This document shows, one piece after another, positions 42,381 to 54,948 of a stretch of 64,000 nt of DNA (positions are counted from its first letter, which is position 1; each line of letters begins with the position of its first letter). The stretch spans positions 1-64,000 of the forward strand of contig CAOLHI010000255.1 in the NCBI GenBank assembly GCA_948474755.1. The letters are read 5' to 3'. Below the pieces are notes generated by a model. The model was not told the origin of the DNA. It ran no database searches and was given only the letters and a program-made list of their open reading frames with translations. Made by a program: the position numbers and the translations under genes. This DNA comes from Ctenosaura bakeri. Taxonomy: Eukaryota > Chordata > Lepidosauria > Squamata > Iguanidae.

Positions 42381-44573
42381 TTAATGTATCTTCGCCTAAC
42401 CTCTCCACACCCACATTACATGCGAGCAACACCCTCGGGCGAAGGAAGACTGTTCAGCTGCAGACTGGGGCGCAAGGAGGAGGATGTTCCCAGACCCCTT
42501 CCACCAGCAAATGAGGCTGAGATGAGGAACTGTGACAGTAGTCCTCTTTTGATTGTTACAACCTCATTTTCTGGTGGGAGCCAGGAGAAAATGTCATCTT
42601 CCTAGTACCTTATCAGAAGCTGAACAGACTTCCTTCACTTGATAGAAACAAGGGTAGGCTAGGGGGATTTTATGTAGTCTTCTAGTAAGACTTGTAGTCT
42701 TACTGAATGTGAGCATTTATGAAACCATAACTCTATCATACCTAGGTGTAATACTGCCAGACCAATGCATTATTCCTGGTTTGGGATCAGTCTTATCGCC
42801 TGATGTTGCTGCTCACCGGCAGCTATTGCATTATAATCTGTTGCCAATGTGCCCTTTTCCATGATGTAAATAATCCATAAATAATCCCTTTCCGACAACA
42901 ATCTAGTTAGCTGTGGAAGTGTGATTTCCTCATAATATTTCCTTCCATAGCCGATCCAGTAGTAGGCTTGGTGTGAGTGTTCCTAGGTTGTCCCTCCCTC
43001 AGCTGCTCCCAAGGAGATCTTTGCCCAATAACCTCCAGATCAATCATGAGGTGTGGGATGGGGAAAAGGACTCAGCAATGACACTGCAATGCAGAGGGAA
43101 GAACAGTGCAAATGACACTACTCATCCGCAGATGTCAAAAGGGTGGGATAGAGAACGTTAATAACCTCATACCATCATGAGAATGGCTATAGTGGGATTC
43201 CAATGGAACAAGGAGGTATTAAGGTGTGGTGCGATACAGAGACTCTAGGTTATGAATTCGTAACTGCAAGACAAAATGCCAGCCATAATCTTTAGGCTCT
43301 TACACAGTTAATATGTCAAACATGTTTCTTTTAAGGGCCATTAAATACTGTCAGTAAATAATAGCTGTTTCAAATTAGTCACTTTTCAATGTACATTATA
43401 ATCTGGCTGAAGTTTAAAAAATTTATAGACCTAAATCCAATTGTTAGCCCCAATTGGAACAGATAAAGTATCACAGAAGCTTATGTACTTTTTGACTCTT
43501 CACACTTTCATTGATTCAATCATATACTCTAGTTGGAATTAACAATTGGATTTAGACTCTCGTAAATAAGCAAGAGGAAGGAATCACCAAAATATGTTGG
43601 GGTTTGGTTCCACATCATTCTACTGACCTCTCTAGAAGTGATGAAATTGTTACCAATTTTAGAAGCTGGAGAATTTAAGAAGAAAACATTCTCTAACTTT
43701 TGGAATCAACCATGCTCTTAGTCTTCATGATGATGATGGCTATCAATCCTTTAAACATAGTTCAAATAAATATAATGTTTTCATGCACAGGGTGTAATAA
43801 GTGGCTTTCCAATTCATGTATTCACAAAATTTGTCAGAGAAGAGAACACTGTAATTGTAGAGATGCACCAGGTATTTAAGAAATCATATGATTTAGATAT
43901 GAACAAACTAATTTCATCTCTTTTTTAAAATGTTTTTTGTGGGTTTTGGGTTTTGTTTTGATGGAGTTGGCTGCAGAGTAAAAAGGAAATCCCAAAGAAC
44001 TTGTGCACTTCCGTTTCCAGCATGGCTGTTTGTAACTGCTGAATGAAACAATAGCATGTAACAAGGAATTACTTTTCTATTACATGGACATTCTGTGAAA
44101 CTTCAGCTGTGTGTCCTTATCTCCAGAGACCAGATGTTATAACTTTCATCTTTTGCAATTAATCTGCCTTTTATGCAACAATATTGCTAATTATTTTGAA
44201 TCCTAATTGTGTGTGCTCTATGCTTAGAATGCTGCGCAAATTATTAACAGAAAGGCACTCATTAGCTTCCATAAAGCAGCCAAGTGATGTGTACGTTCTG
44301 TGAATAATCCTTCCCGTTTTCGTTTGCTTGTTTGTTTTAAAAGGACAATGTTGCTATAAATGCCTGAATACCACATACAGCAGTAACATTTCCCTAGTAA
44401 ATTAATTCCAGATAATATTTGCTTGCTGATTAAAAGATTGTTTCCATACCTCAAAGGACATGCTGCAGCGTAGCACAGTTGTCTCTCTAGTTAACCATCA
44501 GCTCTTTGTATCTGTGCTGATTGTTATAACCCTGGGCTTAATTGAAGTAAGTATTTGTTTTCTGTGAGAGCCA
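42381..44573. other. Unassigned intronic sequence
   Basis: 42400-42600 is GC-richer than average and may be a repeat of unknown type. The rest is AT-rich with nothing recognised. Confidence 0.4.
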
Positions 44574-44766
44574 GTGTGATATAGTGGTTTGAGCATTGGA
44601 TTATGACCCTTGGAGACCAGGGTTCAATTCCCCGCTCAGCCATGGAAACCTAGTAGTTGACCGTGGGCATGTCACATCCTCTTAGCCCTAGAAAACCCTG
44701 TGATAGGTTCTCCTTAGAGCCACCATAAGTTGAAAACAACTTGAAGGCAAACAGCAACAACATCAT
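44574..44766 (+). mobile_element. tRNA-headed SINE (AAC-tail family)
   Basis: GAGAGCCAGTGTGATATAGT begins the tRNA-like head (A box near TATAGTGGTTTGAG), GGTTCAATTCC is the B box, then TCAGCCATGGAAACCTAGTA and a 3' end reading TTGAAGGCAAACAGCAACAA. Confidence 0.9.
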
Positions 44767-46250
44767 TTGGCAGAGAAGGCTAAAGACCTCAAAATGAATT
44801 CACCCCATTAATTCACCTCATAGTGAGCTATTTTTGTCTTTCCTCCTTCCCCAAAGACTGATGAGGAGGAAGAGTGAGGAACAGGTATGTTTTCTGATAA
44901 GGAAAATAGAATTATGGAGTAAGAGCTTATTGGCAGTGCAGCTGTGCCACATCTCAAAAGGATATTTTAATAAGTGGGGACAGGTGAAATTAACGTAAAC
45001 TTAAAAACCAATAGATCTGAAGGGAAGCTTGATAACAAATTCATTTCATTTGTTACAGTCTGTCTCCTTCTTGTTCTAAAGATTAAACTTCTGTAGTCTC
45101 TCTCTCTCTCTCATTCTGACATGTTCCTCCTATTCCTTCATTTTGTCTTCTGAGCAATCTTGTGAAGTGGGTTAGGGAGACAAATATGTAAGAACATGTG
45201 TGGATGTGGATGAGAGGCAGATGGAGAGGAGAAGAGAAGATAAAGTGAGAGTAAGCCCAAAGTAATCACTACAGTGAGGCTTTTAGCAAGTAGCAACTCT
45301 GCACTGAACACAAAACAATATGATTTTGAGTAGATAAATATAGAATTGCACTTCAAAGTTGTCTGAGTATGATTTTTTGGAGGAAACAACAAGGCATGAC
45401 ATAGGAGGCATACGCCAAAGCTGGTATTTGTCTCAAGTATCAAAGCATCTTGAGCCAACCCTGGAATCTTTGCAGTGTCTATGTTTGATCTTTGATGTTG
45501 TTGCAGCAATGTGCTCAGTGTAGAAAGCTGTGGGAGACAAAGATTCCCACAGATTCTTGGCCACTATGATGTCAGGATCCATGAAAATAATATCTCGCAG
45601 AGTCCTTCTGCCAGAGGGTTACCACAGAAACGCCTATCTATCACCAAGACAAATGCTTAGGGGTATAAAATTCCCACATTTTTTCAAGTCACAGGTTGAA
45701 ACACATGGGGGGGGGCAGGGCTGACATTTTTGGAAAAAAAAAAAAACCCACAATGTTAATACCCTTAATAGACTGAAAATCAATTGGTATTTTAGGGATA
45801 TAAAATGCATCTATATGCAATTTGGTCTGCCATAAAATGATCATGTTTGGAATATTAACAGTAATGTTTATTTAGACAATAATTACAAATGGAATTTATT
45901 TGTTAAAATTTTAGAGATTTTGTTTGTTTTGTTAAAAATGGAGCTACAAGGTCCTGAAAAAGAAGGAACTGCAAGGAAGCTCTTGGATTTTCAAATTTAC
46001 AAAGAGCCAAAAGAAAAAAAAAACCAATAAAAATGGAAGAAATTGTCAACATTAGCTAAACGTTAGCTAAACATAATCAAGCTGATTTTGTCTCTTGTAG
46101 TCCTCCGTTGTGTCAAGAAGATAAAAGGCGTTCATTCCCATGAAAAGAACTGAGAAAAAGAAAGAACTGCAATTATGTTAGCCTGTACATATTATTTTAT
46201 AAAAGTCTTTCTCCTGCATAGCAATAATTTTGGAGGAGTGAACATGTGAA
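44767..46250. other. Unassigned intronic sequence
   Basis: Includes a (TC)n run near 45102-45113 and a G8 run near 45710. The 123-codon minus-strand frame at 45138-45509 has no recognisable domain. Confidence 0.4.
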
Positions 46251-46478
46251 TGGAGTCAGTATAGTGTAGTGGTTTGAGCTGTGAACTATGACTCAATCCC
46301 CATTCAGTGGACCTGGGTGGACCTTGGAAAGTCCTACTCTCTCAGCTTCAGAAGAAGGCAACGGTAAACACCCCTCTGAACAAATCTTGCCAAGAAAACA
46401 CCATGATAGGGTGATAGAGGCCTTAGGGTCTCCATGAGTCGGAAATGACTTGAAGGCATATAACAACAACAACAACAT
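46251..46478 (+). mobile_element. tRNA-headed SINE with (AAC)n tail
   Basis: ATAGTGTAGTGGTTTGAGCT is the head with A box. The B-box region is shortened. The body reads CAGAAGAAGGCAACGGTAAA, AACAAATCTTGCCAAGAAAA and GTCGGAAATGACTTGAAGGC, ending in AACAACAACAACAAC. It gives the clearest 3' end of the family in the window. Confidence 0.9.
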
Positions 46479-48554
46479 CATATGTGAACACCTCGTCTTA
46501 AACATTTCATTTATCACTGTAATAGAAAATATTCCATAATCCAATAAAAGTAAAATAAATAACAAAACCAGGATCCCCCCCCATTTTTCTGTTCCTCTCC
46601 CCAAGCTTTCACTTCTCTGTAGTTGTTACCTGGTCCATTTTAAGATAAAGAGCTACTGTCTTGTGGGAAAGGCTGCTGTTAGGCCAAAGAAGACCCACTT
46701 TTCCTTATACCAAGTCAGACTAGTGGTCCATAAAATATAAGCGCATCTATTCTGACTTGTGTCAGCTCTCCTATGCCTTATGCAGAGATATCTCCCAACA
46801 CTTGCTATCAATGTGCAGGGAGCGAGCTTTGAATTTTCTAATACATGAAAAGCACATACTCCACCACTGAGCTATGGTCCCCAAGCACCTCTGGGGTATA
46901 TCATTTCAGGGGCCAAAATGGCACCTCTTGACTAGGTCTGACCTTGCCCTAGCAATTTCTTTATAATTCAGCTAGGAAAGGGTAACATGGTGAAACAACC
47001 GCACACAGGATTGTATGTTTCCTTCCTGGGCCTAGCATCTCAAATTCAGAAGTACCTTTTAAAGTGTTTTAATACATCCCCCCTCTTGCTCCCCCTCTCC
47101 TGCACAAAGGTCAAAGTTGATATATTAACTGAGACCAAGTGTATTGGATCTGGACAGCCTTGATGAAGAATTGGCAAAGGAGACTGAGTCCAAAGAGCTT
47201 TTCATCATGAATAGCAGGTCTTTCTTCTTTTTTAGCCAGAGGCATTCTGAAAAGGGCAGTGGGTTCAGTCAGTCAATGCACAGACAGAAAGCAGATACTG
47301 GAGAGAGACACTCACATTCCTCTTATGTTTTTATATCTTTTTGTCTATGGCCACACTGCATTTTTGTCTGTACGTGCTTTAGAAGACTTTCCACTGAGCA
47401 ATCCAAAAGCTTATCCCTATACATGTTGACTTGCAAAGGTGCTGAGCTGAGAGATCTATGGATTATCAACAGCTTGTTACATAATATTGAAGCGCACCCA
47501 AGTTACTGTTTTAAATCTCCCTCGATTTTAGAACTGGAATTCTGCTGAATTTCCAAGATCGCTATCCATTTGTAAGCATCTCTCCCTCCATTTTGCACTA
47601 CAAAGGTTATTTCAATTGTAAAATCTGAGTGATGGGGACATTTTATGCAGTAGGCAAAGAACAAATAAATAGTTATTGTTTGTCAATGCTCAGCTACTAC
47701 TGTGAGCCTGGCATTTTGAAACATGCAAATGGAGGTGTGGGTAGAGAAAACAATTTGGCTTACTGCTTGTGTTCCTGCGTCTCTCACCTCTGTACTGAGA
47801 GATCTGTTTCTTCATTCCTATCCCAAGGGAGAACACGGTATGATGGAGAGAGGAGTCCTTTTCAGATGACTGTTGATATATTTCTCTTCTCTCTCTGTCT
47901 TATATTTCTGACAATACTTTTTTTTTTTTTGACCACAGCAGTGAACTGGCTTAGGAGAAAGCAGTGGTGGAGGACAGGTGTTCTCTTAGAAATCTGGGAC
48001 ATGTTTTCAAAGATCACTTAACCAAAGTGTCTGACTATTAAAAACTTGGAGCAGAAGGATCAGTCTGAACAATGATAAGGAAGTATAAGAGAAAAAAGTC
48101 AGTAACTTTTATGTTATGAGAGGAGAGAAGAATCTCGGTACCAGGCAAGAGATAGGAGGCAGGGTCCAACATCATTTTGGGTGGCCTGGTACAAATCTGT
48201 CAATATGGGCCCCGTTCGCAAACAAATACCATATGCCATACATAAATCTCATGAATCACAAAAATGCTTTTTATTGATGGTGAAATAACTAGTATGTAGC
48301 CTACATTTTTGCTTAATACCAAAACACTGCCTGAGAGCCCTACAAGTTTCCTAACGGCTCCGTAATGTTTCAGTAATTAATAAAGAGATTATCTGTCACT
48401 GTCTTGAACTTGAATTGGTCAATTAATTTTAAATCTTTATTTGTTTGGCTTTTTTAAATTGCAAAATCATGAATTAGTCTCACAAAGTCAATTTCACTCA
48501 CACATTCAAAATCAATTAACCAGATGCCCAGGTAGTTTAACTCTTCTTATTGCA
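46479..48554. other. Unassigned intronic sequence
   Basis: Two longer plus-strand frames (47144-47548 and 47629-48021) have low-complexity, Ser/Phe-rich translations, no domain and no splice context. I treat them as chance. Confidence 0.45.
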
Positions 48555-48765
48555 GTTGTTGTGTCTCTTCAAGTTATTTCTGACTTATGGTGATCCTATC
48601 ATGACGTTTTCTGGGCAAGAGTTATTCAGAGGTTTCCCTTTGCCTTCCTCTGAGTCTGAGAGACTGTGACTTGTCTAAGGTCACCCAATAGATTTCCCTG
48701 GCTTAGAGGGCATTCAAATCCTGTTCTGCATAGTCATAGTCCAATGTTCAAACCACTACATGTAT
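48555..48765 (-). mobile_element. SINE (AAC-tail family), minus strand
   Basis: GTTGTTGTGTCTCTTCAAGT, CTGACTTATGGTGATCCTAT, TTCTGGGCAAGAG and CTAAGGTCACCCAATAGATT are the reversed tail and body. CCAATGTTCAAACCACTACA is the reversed head. Confidence 0.85.
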
Positions 48766-50837
48766 CATATGCACAATTTGTAATGAGTATTAACTCACTG
48801 AAACATCTTTCTGGTTCTGTCATAGGCACTAGCAGTGTGCAAAACCCTCCATATACCCTTAACCATTGTTTTTCTTGTTAAACTTGTAAATTCAATTTAA
48901 TATTATATATATAGCTATTTTTTCCCCTATAAGTAGCCTTTTTTTCCTTACATGAAACATTATACAAAGAAAATTTCCAGAAATTCCCACAGGTATATCT
49001 GTAATATTGTAGGCATTTAGCTTCTTTCAGCTCTGAAAATTCTAGTGTGATATTTTAGGACTGAATGGAATGTAATTTAAACATCACTGGTTGCTTAAAA
49101 TCTGTGCTCTGATGAACAGACATTGTATAAAGTTGCACCAAAACTGGCTATCAGTGAACTCAGGGCCTATAATCCTACCATAAACAGCAGTCCTTGCTCC
49201 TACTACCTTACTTTGACCCTTCCATCAAATATCCCTCCTTGCTGCCATAGTATAAAGAATCCTGGGATTTGTAGTGCTTATGACAGATCATGTCAAAACC
49301 ATCCTTTTGCACTCTCACATATCTCTGGTCTAACTGCGCAAGCATCCTCTTCTCTATAAGGGTGTTAGGCTCGGCCACACTGCTTAACAGTTCAGAATGC
49401 TGATTGAGATTACCTTGACACTGGTTTTGATTGGGTCCAGCAGGTCTCATAAGATTTGGATAAAGATACAGAATTATAAAGCAATGAGCCCATAAAAAAT
49501 CCAATGATCTATAGGGTATCCTCAATTTTTGTACTGTCAACTTGGGCTGGGCCCCTGAGCTTTTGAGAAACTCTACCAGTTAACTGTACTTTTTCTTTCC
49601 AAAGGGGGGAGGATCTTAATGACAGGACACCATCAAGAATGGATTATGTGTGTGCATGAAATGCTGTCCCAAGTTAAATGTAGAAATAATAAATGGGTAG
49701 CTCCTCAAATAAAATCTTGAATAAAAGACATCTAAGCTGATGAGAGGGAATGGGTTTACAGTGTCTTTGATACAGATAGGTCTTAGATATGGAAAACCTG
49801 GTTAGTCTTCCTCTCCAAGCAACCTTTCACTAGAAGAAGAAATGAGGCCTCTTGTACTAACCTTGATTGGCCTACTTATTGTTCATGTTCCTAGATATAT
49901 ATGAGGGCATTTTACATCTTATTTATTCTGCAACATGAAAGCTAGAGGTCATTGTTTGTTCAATGCAGCCTTAATTAACTGACAGGGTTCATGCAAGCAA
50001 TACATGTTAAACCTCCATTCAACTGTGTTCTACCCAATCCACTACATTATCATATAGATTATTAAAGATATTCATGGCTGAAGTGCTTATGTGAGCAACA
50101 AAGAAATCCTGACATCAGAAAAACTATTTAAAATGTATCTCCATCATCTTAGGCCAGACATTACTGCTAATTTCTGGGTCTTACATGTGCAATTCAGCCC
50201 TTAAAGTAGAACCAAACTGTTCAAATTTATTATCAAGGGTTTCCTGTAGTGAATCTACCCATTCCTCCAAGTTTAATTTCACAAGCAATCAGATTTGAAT
50301 TTTTATGCCAATTTAAGACACCAAAGGGACTCCACAAAGGAGAAAAGTTCAAATAAATGAAGAAATTGAGTTCTCTGGTTATGCTTCTCTTAGCTGAAAA
50401 GAAATACTTTATTTTCCAATTTATTATCCTCCCTTTCATACATGCCAACCAAATACTCAAGAAAAGGCACTGAACCAAGACTCATAATTTAAGAAATATC
50501 CTGAAACTGAAAAGAAAGGGATCTAAAGCATTAGGGAACAGACCTATGAGGCAAATATGTACACAGATATAGTATAATTTAAAATGTTTGCCCCCACTGT
50601 TATCTATATGTTTGATCACAGGGAAACATATCCTTCAACAAATCTATATGTTTGATAACAGAGCAATTAAATTAGGTGTGTTATCTAAATATGACCAAAA
50701 CAATGAACATCGTAAAGTTTGTACCCAATGTGTCAATTACTTGATGTACCTCTCCAACTAATACATCTGCCATCTGGTTTAGTTTTGTTTCATTTTTGGT
50801 CTAGAATGAAAATTGATTTTTGCTGATCCCATGAAAT
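48766..50837. other. Unassigned intronic sequence
   Basis: A half-MITE-like phrase (AATCCTGGGATTTGTAGTGC near 49258) is present. The rest is not assigned. Confidence 0.4.
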
Positions 50838-51610
50838 AAAGGGACCGCACACATGGCTTAGGTTGAACTAGGGCAATTTATTAATGTTTTAATTAACATA
50901 GAACTAGACCTCAAGCTTGAGCTTGAGCTTGGGCTTGAACTTGACCCGAAAAGGGGGGGGTTGACAGAATGGCTTTAGCTAAGGCGAAGGGTCACTTCCA
51001 ACCTCTTCTCAGTCTCCCTTGGGCAAGGTACCAGGCCCCAAAGAGAAGCCATGAAGCTGGGTTCTAACTTTGGTGGACCTTTTTCTGGAAGGCGAGCCCA
51101 CCTGCTGAGCCCCCTGACACTCAACCACCAAGGTGAGAACCAGCCATGGGCCCTGACCAGGAACAACTCGATTGCAGTCCTCGCCCTATGTCAGACAACA
51201 AGAAGAGAGGGCTCCAGATGTTTATCCTACACCAAAGGGTGCCATAGGTACTAACCAAAGCCTTCAGACCCGCCCCCACCTACCAGTAAGATGTAAATAA
51301 ATGGCCTATTTAAGACACCACTCCAAACAGCCAATTGAACAACTCCCTTGGTGCAATGTAGGGTAGGTGGAAAAAACCCCGAAGTGGAGGGAAATTCCTA
51401 GTCAGCCCTGAAGCAACCAGCGAGCTTACACTGAAACCAAAGGGTGTAAGGGTGGGTCGACAGAAAACAAAGGGGCTGAGGACAGGGCAGTGCGGTCCTA
51501 AAAGGGGCTAGCAGACTCTGTCCCCTACCTGCCCACTGTGCTACCAAGTCGCAAGTGATTGCATGGTCTCCCTTTCTGGGAGGCCAGAAAAGGCGGGCAG
51601 GGGGCGGAAT
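50838..51610 (-). mobile_element. GC-rich repeat, probable Ngaro-like 3' end on the minus strand
   Basis: On the minus strand the last part reads AATAAATTGCCCTAGTTCAA, then CCTAAGCCATGTGTGCGG and CCCTTTATTTC. This matches position by position the end of the Ngaro-like element at 27800-27850 (AATAAA, CTAGTTCAACC, CTTTATTTC). The GC-rich body has a TTAAATAGGCC promoter-like word (complement near 51310). No hydrolase or recombinase coding is recognised here, so only the terminal repeat region is likely present. Confidence 0.5.
50910..50945. repeat. CTTGAG/CTTGGG hexamer tandem repeat
   Basis: CTCAAGCTTGAGCTTGAGCT is followed by TGGGCTTGAACTTGA. The units are partly self-complementary (CAAGCTTG). 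Confidence 0.9.
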
Positions 51611-52314
51611 GAATTATATGACTTTGACAAAACTTAATAATTCTTAACCTTTTCAGGCTGGTAAGATTTTCATACAAATTTGAGCCCCATCAGGAACCTT
51701 CAGTCTTTTTTTCCTTCGAAAATTGCTAAATATAGTCCATTTTCCAAGGATTAAAATGTGAAACAAATTTTATGGATCTTAGATGGTACCACTCAGACTT
51801 TTCTTTCATTCTGACCATAAACACATCATAAACATCAACACAGGCAAAGACAGGTGTATTTCCTAGCAGCAGTATGTTCTTCGCATGATATGTTCATGTA
51901 GTATATTTGCCAGAAAAGAAATTTTAGCATCTCAGCATAGTCCATCTAGTTCCCTTAGGCTGTCACAAGTTTCAACACACCTGCTGAACATAATATTTTA
52001 AATTTAAATGTTTAAGAGTTTTTTTTTAGATAAAATTTTAAAAATAAAACATTTCTCTCATAAATAAAGCTCAAGGAAGATCCCCAGTTTGGAGTTTCAA
52101 GAAGCTTCTGATACTGTGCCCTACCTGGCACTTAACATGTTTTACCAAGCTCCTCTTCACCATTTACCATAAAATCCTTCCAGATAACCTAACTGGACTG
52201 GACACTGTAGGCACCACTGTATTTTAGCAGTTCTGATCTTTCTGTTGGGTCACAGTCAGAAGATGGTATAGGAGGAGAATCGCTATTCATTGCCATGATC
52301 TTTAGTATATGGCA
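51611..52314. other. Unassigned intronic sequence
   Basis: Nothing recognised. Confidence 0.4.
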
Positions 52315-53170
52315 GGGGTGGTCAACTACAAGAGTTTGGCTGACTTGGCAACAATCATCCATTCTTTATGTACATCACAACTTGACAGCTCTCATGTGCT
52401 TTTTGTGAGGCTACACTTTAAGAGTGTTTGGGAGCTTCAGCTGGTCCAAAATGTCCACAGTATTGTGATCACATTATCCTAAAACTGAAGGACTTGCCAT
52501 GGATATCACTCACTTTCCATAACTCAATTTTAGATTAATCCACAACATGCTACGGATTAATCTAAAAAGCTTTGAAGGGCTTGGGGAATGGCTGTCTATG
52601 GAACTGTGTTTCTTGTTATGAAGCTAGCCAGATAAGAACCTTTTGAGATTACTACCACCTGCAGAGACTGAGTGAATGGGCATGGAGGAAGAGTTTTGTC
52701 CTGTATTGCTCCCAGATTATAGAATACAGTCCTTCAGAACAGCAATCAGCTCTAACTCATTTTTTTAGGAAGGGTGTGACGTTACATCTCTTAAAACTGG
52801 ATGTTTACGCTATTTTGCTATTTATTGATTGATTATTTATTTTAATGGCTTTATTGTTCAATTTGTTTTCAGTGAAGATTTTAATGACTTTATTATTTCA
52901 GGGCTTTTTCAGTGATATTAAGCGCTTTGAGTAGTATATTTGTATAGTGCAAAAAATGTAATGTAAAGGATGATGTATAGTGTGCTGGATTTTCTCTTGT
53001 TTTAATTAGTTTTAGCTGGTTTTACTATTACGGTTGTTTAATTGCTTTTTAACTTTTGCATTTTGTACAGTGTTATTTTTGAAATTATGGTTGTTCTAAG
53101 TGTTGTAAGCTGCCTTGAGTCTCAAACTGGGAAAAAGCAGGATACAGATAAATATAGTAACAACAAAAAC
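52315..53170 (+). mobile_element. L2-type LINE 3' relic
   Basis: GAGCTTCAGCTGGTCCAAAATG encodes the ELQLVQN-like motif (first 20 bases are diagnostic), and the copy ends with AAGCTGCCTTGAGTCTCAAA and GGGAAAAAGCAGGATACAGA plus A-rich tail, a standard L2 3' end. Frames are broken throughout. Confidence 0.75.
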
Positions 53171-53572
53171 AGTAAGTAGAAAGACAAAGGGATGTATTTT
53201 CTTCTCTAATTTCATTTCTGAAGGAAACAACAAGTAATTTTAACAATTTTGTTTCTTGTTCTGCAGTTTTTAAATACTATTAACAGTTCCAAGATTTATT
53301 CTGTGCAAATAAATAAATGAGTAAATAAATAAATCACAGAAAACAGAATTTTCTGCAGAGAATGGTTGTAGATAGGGACTTACTCTGTACAAATGTTGAA
53401 TATTTTCTATGCTGCTATGAAAATCCATGTGTAGATTTTGTGCAGATTAACTCCCAAATTTTGAACATTTTTGTCAGTCTTCATCTGGGTTTTCATGACA
53501 CTCAAGACGTTTATTTCAATCATTTTTCAAATGTTCAGTTTCTTCCCATCCTTATAAAAGTAGGTCACTAAT
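53171..53572. other. Unassigned intronic sequence
   Basis: An AAATAAATAAATGAGTAAAT run near 53309. Nothing else. Confidence 0.4.
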
Positions 53573-53976
53573 TTAATATATAAAAGTCAAAGTTAGTTTG
53601 TCTGTGTCAGGCGAAGACCTCATATGATTGATTGACTGACTAAGAAGATTCTATGTAATCCTTGGGTTTGCAGTTTAGGGAGGAGCCTTTAGGATTCTCA
53701 GCCAGAGAGCTCTTGAGCCTCACAACTGTGTCTGTCTAGGCCAGTTGCTATGGAGAGGCAGCCTAGCAGCAAGGAGGAGGGCAGTGTATTCCCTCAGGAA
53801 GCCAACCTCTCTATGCTAATAACTCTGAATACAGATTGGATTGAGCAATATGGGGAAAGGTTACAGGTACTAGATAAGACAGTTTGGGGGATTAGACACA
53901 AAGGGTCTCAAATCTTTCTAACAAGTATTACTTATGAGAAAAGGAAATCCCGGGTAACGCCGCGTATATATGCTAG
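53573..53976 (+). mobile_element. Non-autonomous Helitron-like element
   Basis: The 5' end reads TATATAAAAGTCAAAGTTAG followed by TTTGTCTGTGTC, as in many animal Helitrons. The 3' end has the GC hairpin word CCCGGGTAACGCCGCGTATA followed by CTAG. There is no target duplication, as expected. Within it, at about 53660-53720, lies half of the palindromic MITE (TTTGCAGTTTAGGGAGGAGC and CAGCCAGAGAGCTCTT). Confidence 0.7.
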
Positions 53977-54495
53977 CATAAGTAATAAATAAACTACCAT
54001 ATTGGGTGAGTTGCATTCAACATAGAAAGACAGATAAATTGTTCAAACTTTATGTAAATGATTTCCACAGACCCTCATAACTCAGAACATCCAATCATAC
54101 TTGGTTGTCCTGTACAACTGTGCAATATAGACCCTCTTGGTACTGCATTTTTTTTTATCAAATTAAAAGGGAATAAAAATTGATTTACAATAGCAGGTGG
54201 TATGCATGAGTTTGCAAAGACAAATATTCCAGCAAAGCTCTCAAACTAAAAAACAACAACAAAAACTTCAAAATGGTCATTTCAAAATGTATTAGGATTG
54301 CACAAAAGGTGATACATATTTTATGAAAGGCAGAATTGAGTTTTTTGTTCTATCATATTTCTTTGCTGTACTGGAAATGAGTTTAACTTCTAGCAAAGTT
54401 TTGCTTAATGGGAAAGTAATGTATTTCTTGTTTTTCAACTTTTCTTCTTTCCCTCTAAGTTTCTGTAAAATGTGACCAGAAGTTACCTCACCTCA

Positions 54496-54498
<3 letters not shown>
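53977..54498. other. Unassigned intronic sequence
   Basis: Nothing recognised. Confidence 0.4.

Positions 54499-54532
<34 letters not shown>
54499..54532. repeat. (TG)n microsatellite
   Basis: About 16 uninterrupted TG units. Confidence 0.97.
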
Positions 54533-54533
<1 letters not shown>

Positions 54534-54948
54534 TCTGATCCCATCTGACTTTTTCTTTTCCACAGCATGTCACCAAACCACTATATATAAAAGTAAAAAC
54601 AAAGTTGACCTTTTCTGGAAAAAAGCTGGGGTAACACACAGTCCCCTTAATTACCAATCTAGTTCACCCTACCTCTATATCCTGTACACTAGTACTTTAA
54701 ACACTAGCTGCTACTCATGATGGCTTCATATTATCTCCAGTACTACACGCAGCATCAGACAGAGTATACCTCTCAATACCTGCTGCTGTGATAGAGGAGT
54801 AGGAGGGGAATCTTCTGTCTGCCTGTGTGTTTCCCGGGGTATATGGTTGACTACTCTAGCAATAAGACACTCTACCAAATATGCCTTTGGACTAATGCAG
54901 CAAATCTTTGTGTTTTTAGAGTGCATTCCTATATGTAGTTCTCTTTCT

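Noticed and set aside
42400..42605. CpG island or promoter
   Set aside because: Only moderately GC-rich, directly next to a MITE, and no first exon or start context is seen.
44574..44650. Functional tRNA gene
   Set aside because: A- and B-box-like words exist, but the cloverleaf does not close and the sequence continues into a SINE body.
47144..47548. 134-codon plus-strand open frame
   Set aside because: Low-complexity Ser/Phe/His-rich translation, no domain, no splice sites or promoter context. Long frames of this size occur by chance in 64 kb.
47629..48021. 130-codon plus-strand open frame with a hydrophobic stretch
   Set aside because: The hydrophobic segment comes from a T-rich run. 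No homology is recognised.
54499..54532. CRISPR-like or regulatory repeat array
   Set aside because: It is a plain TG dinucleotide microsatellite. No spaced repeats exist anywhere in the window.
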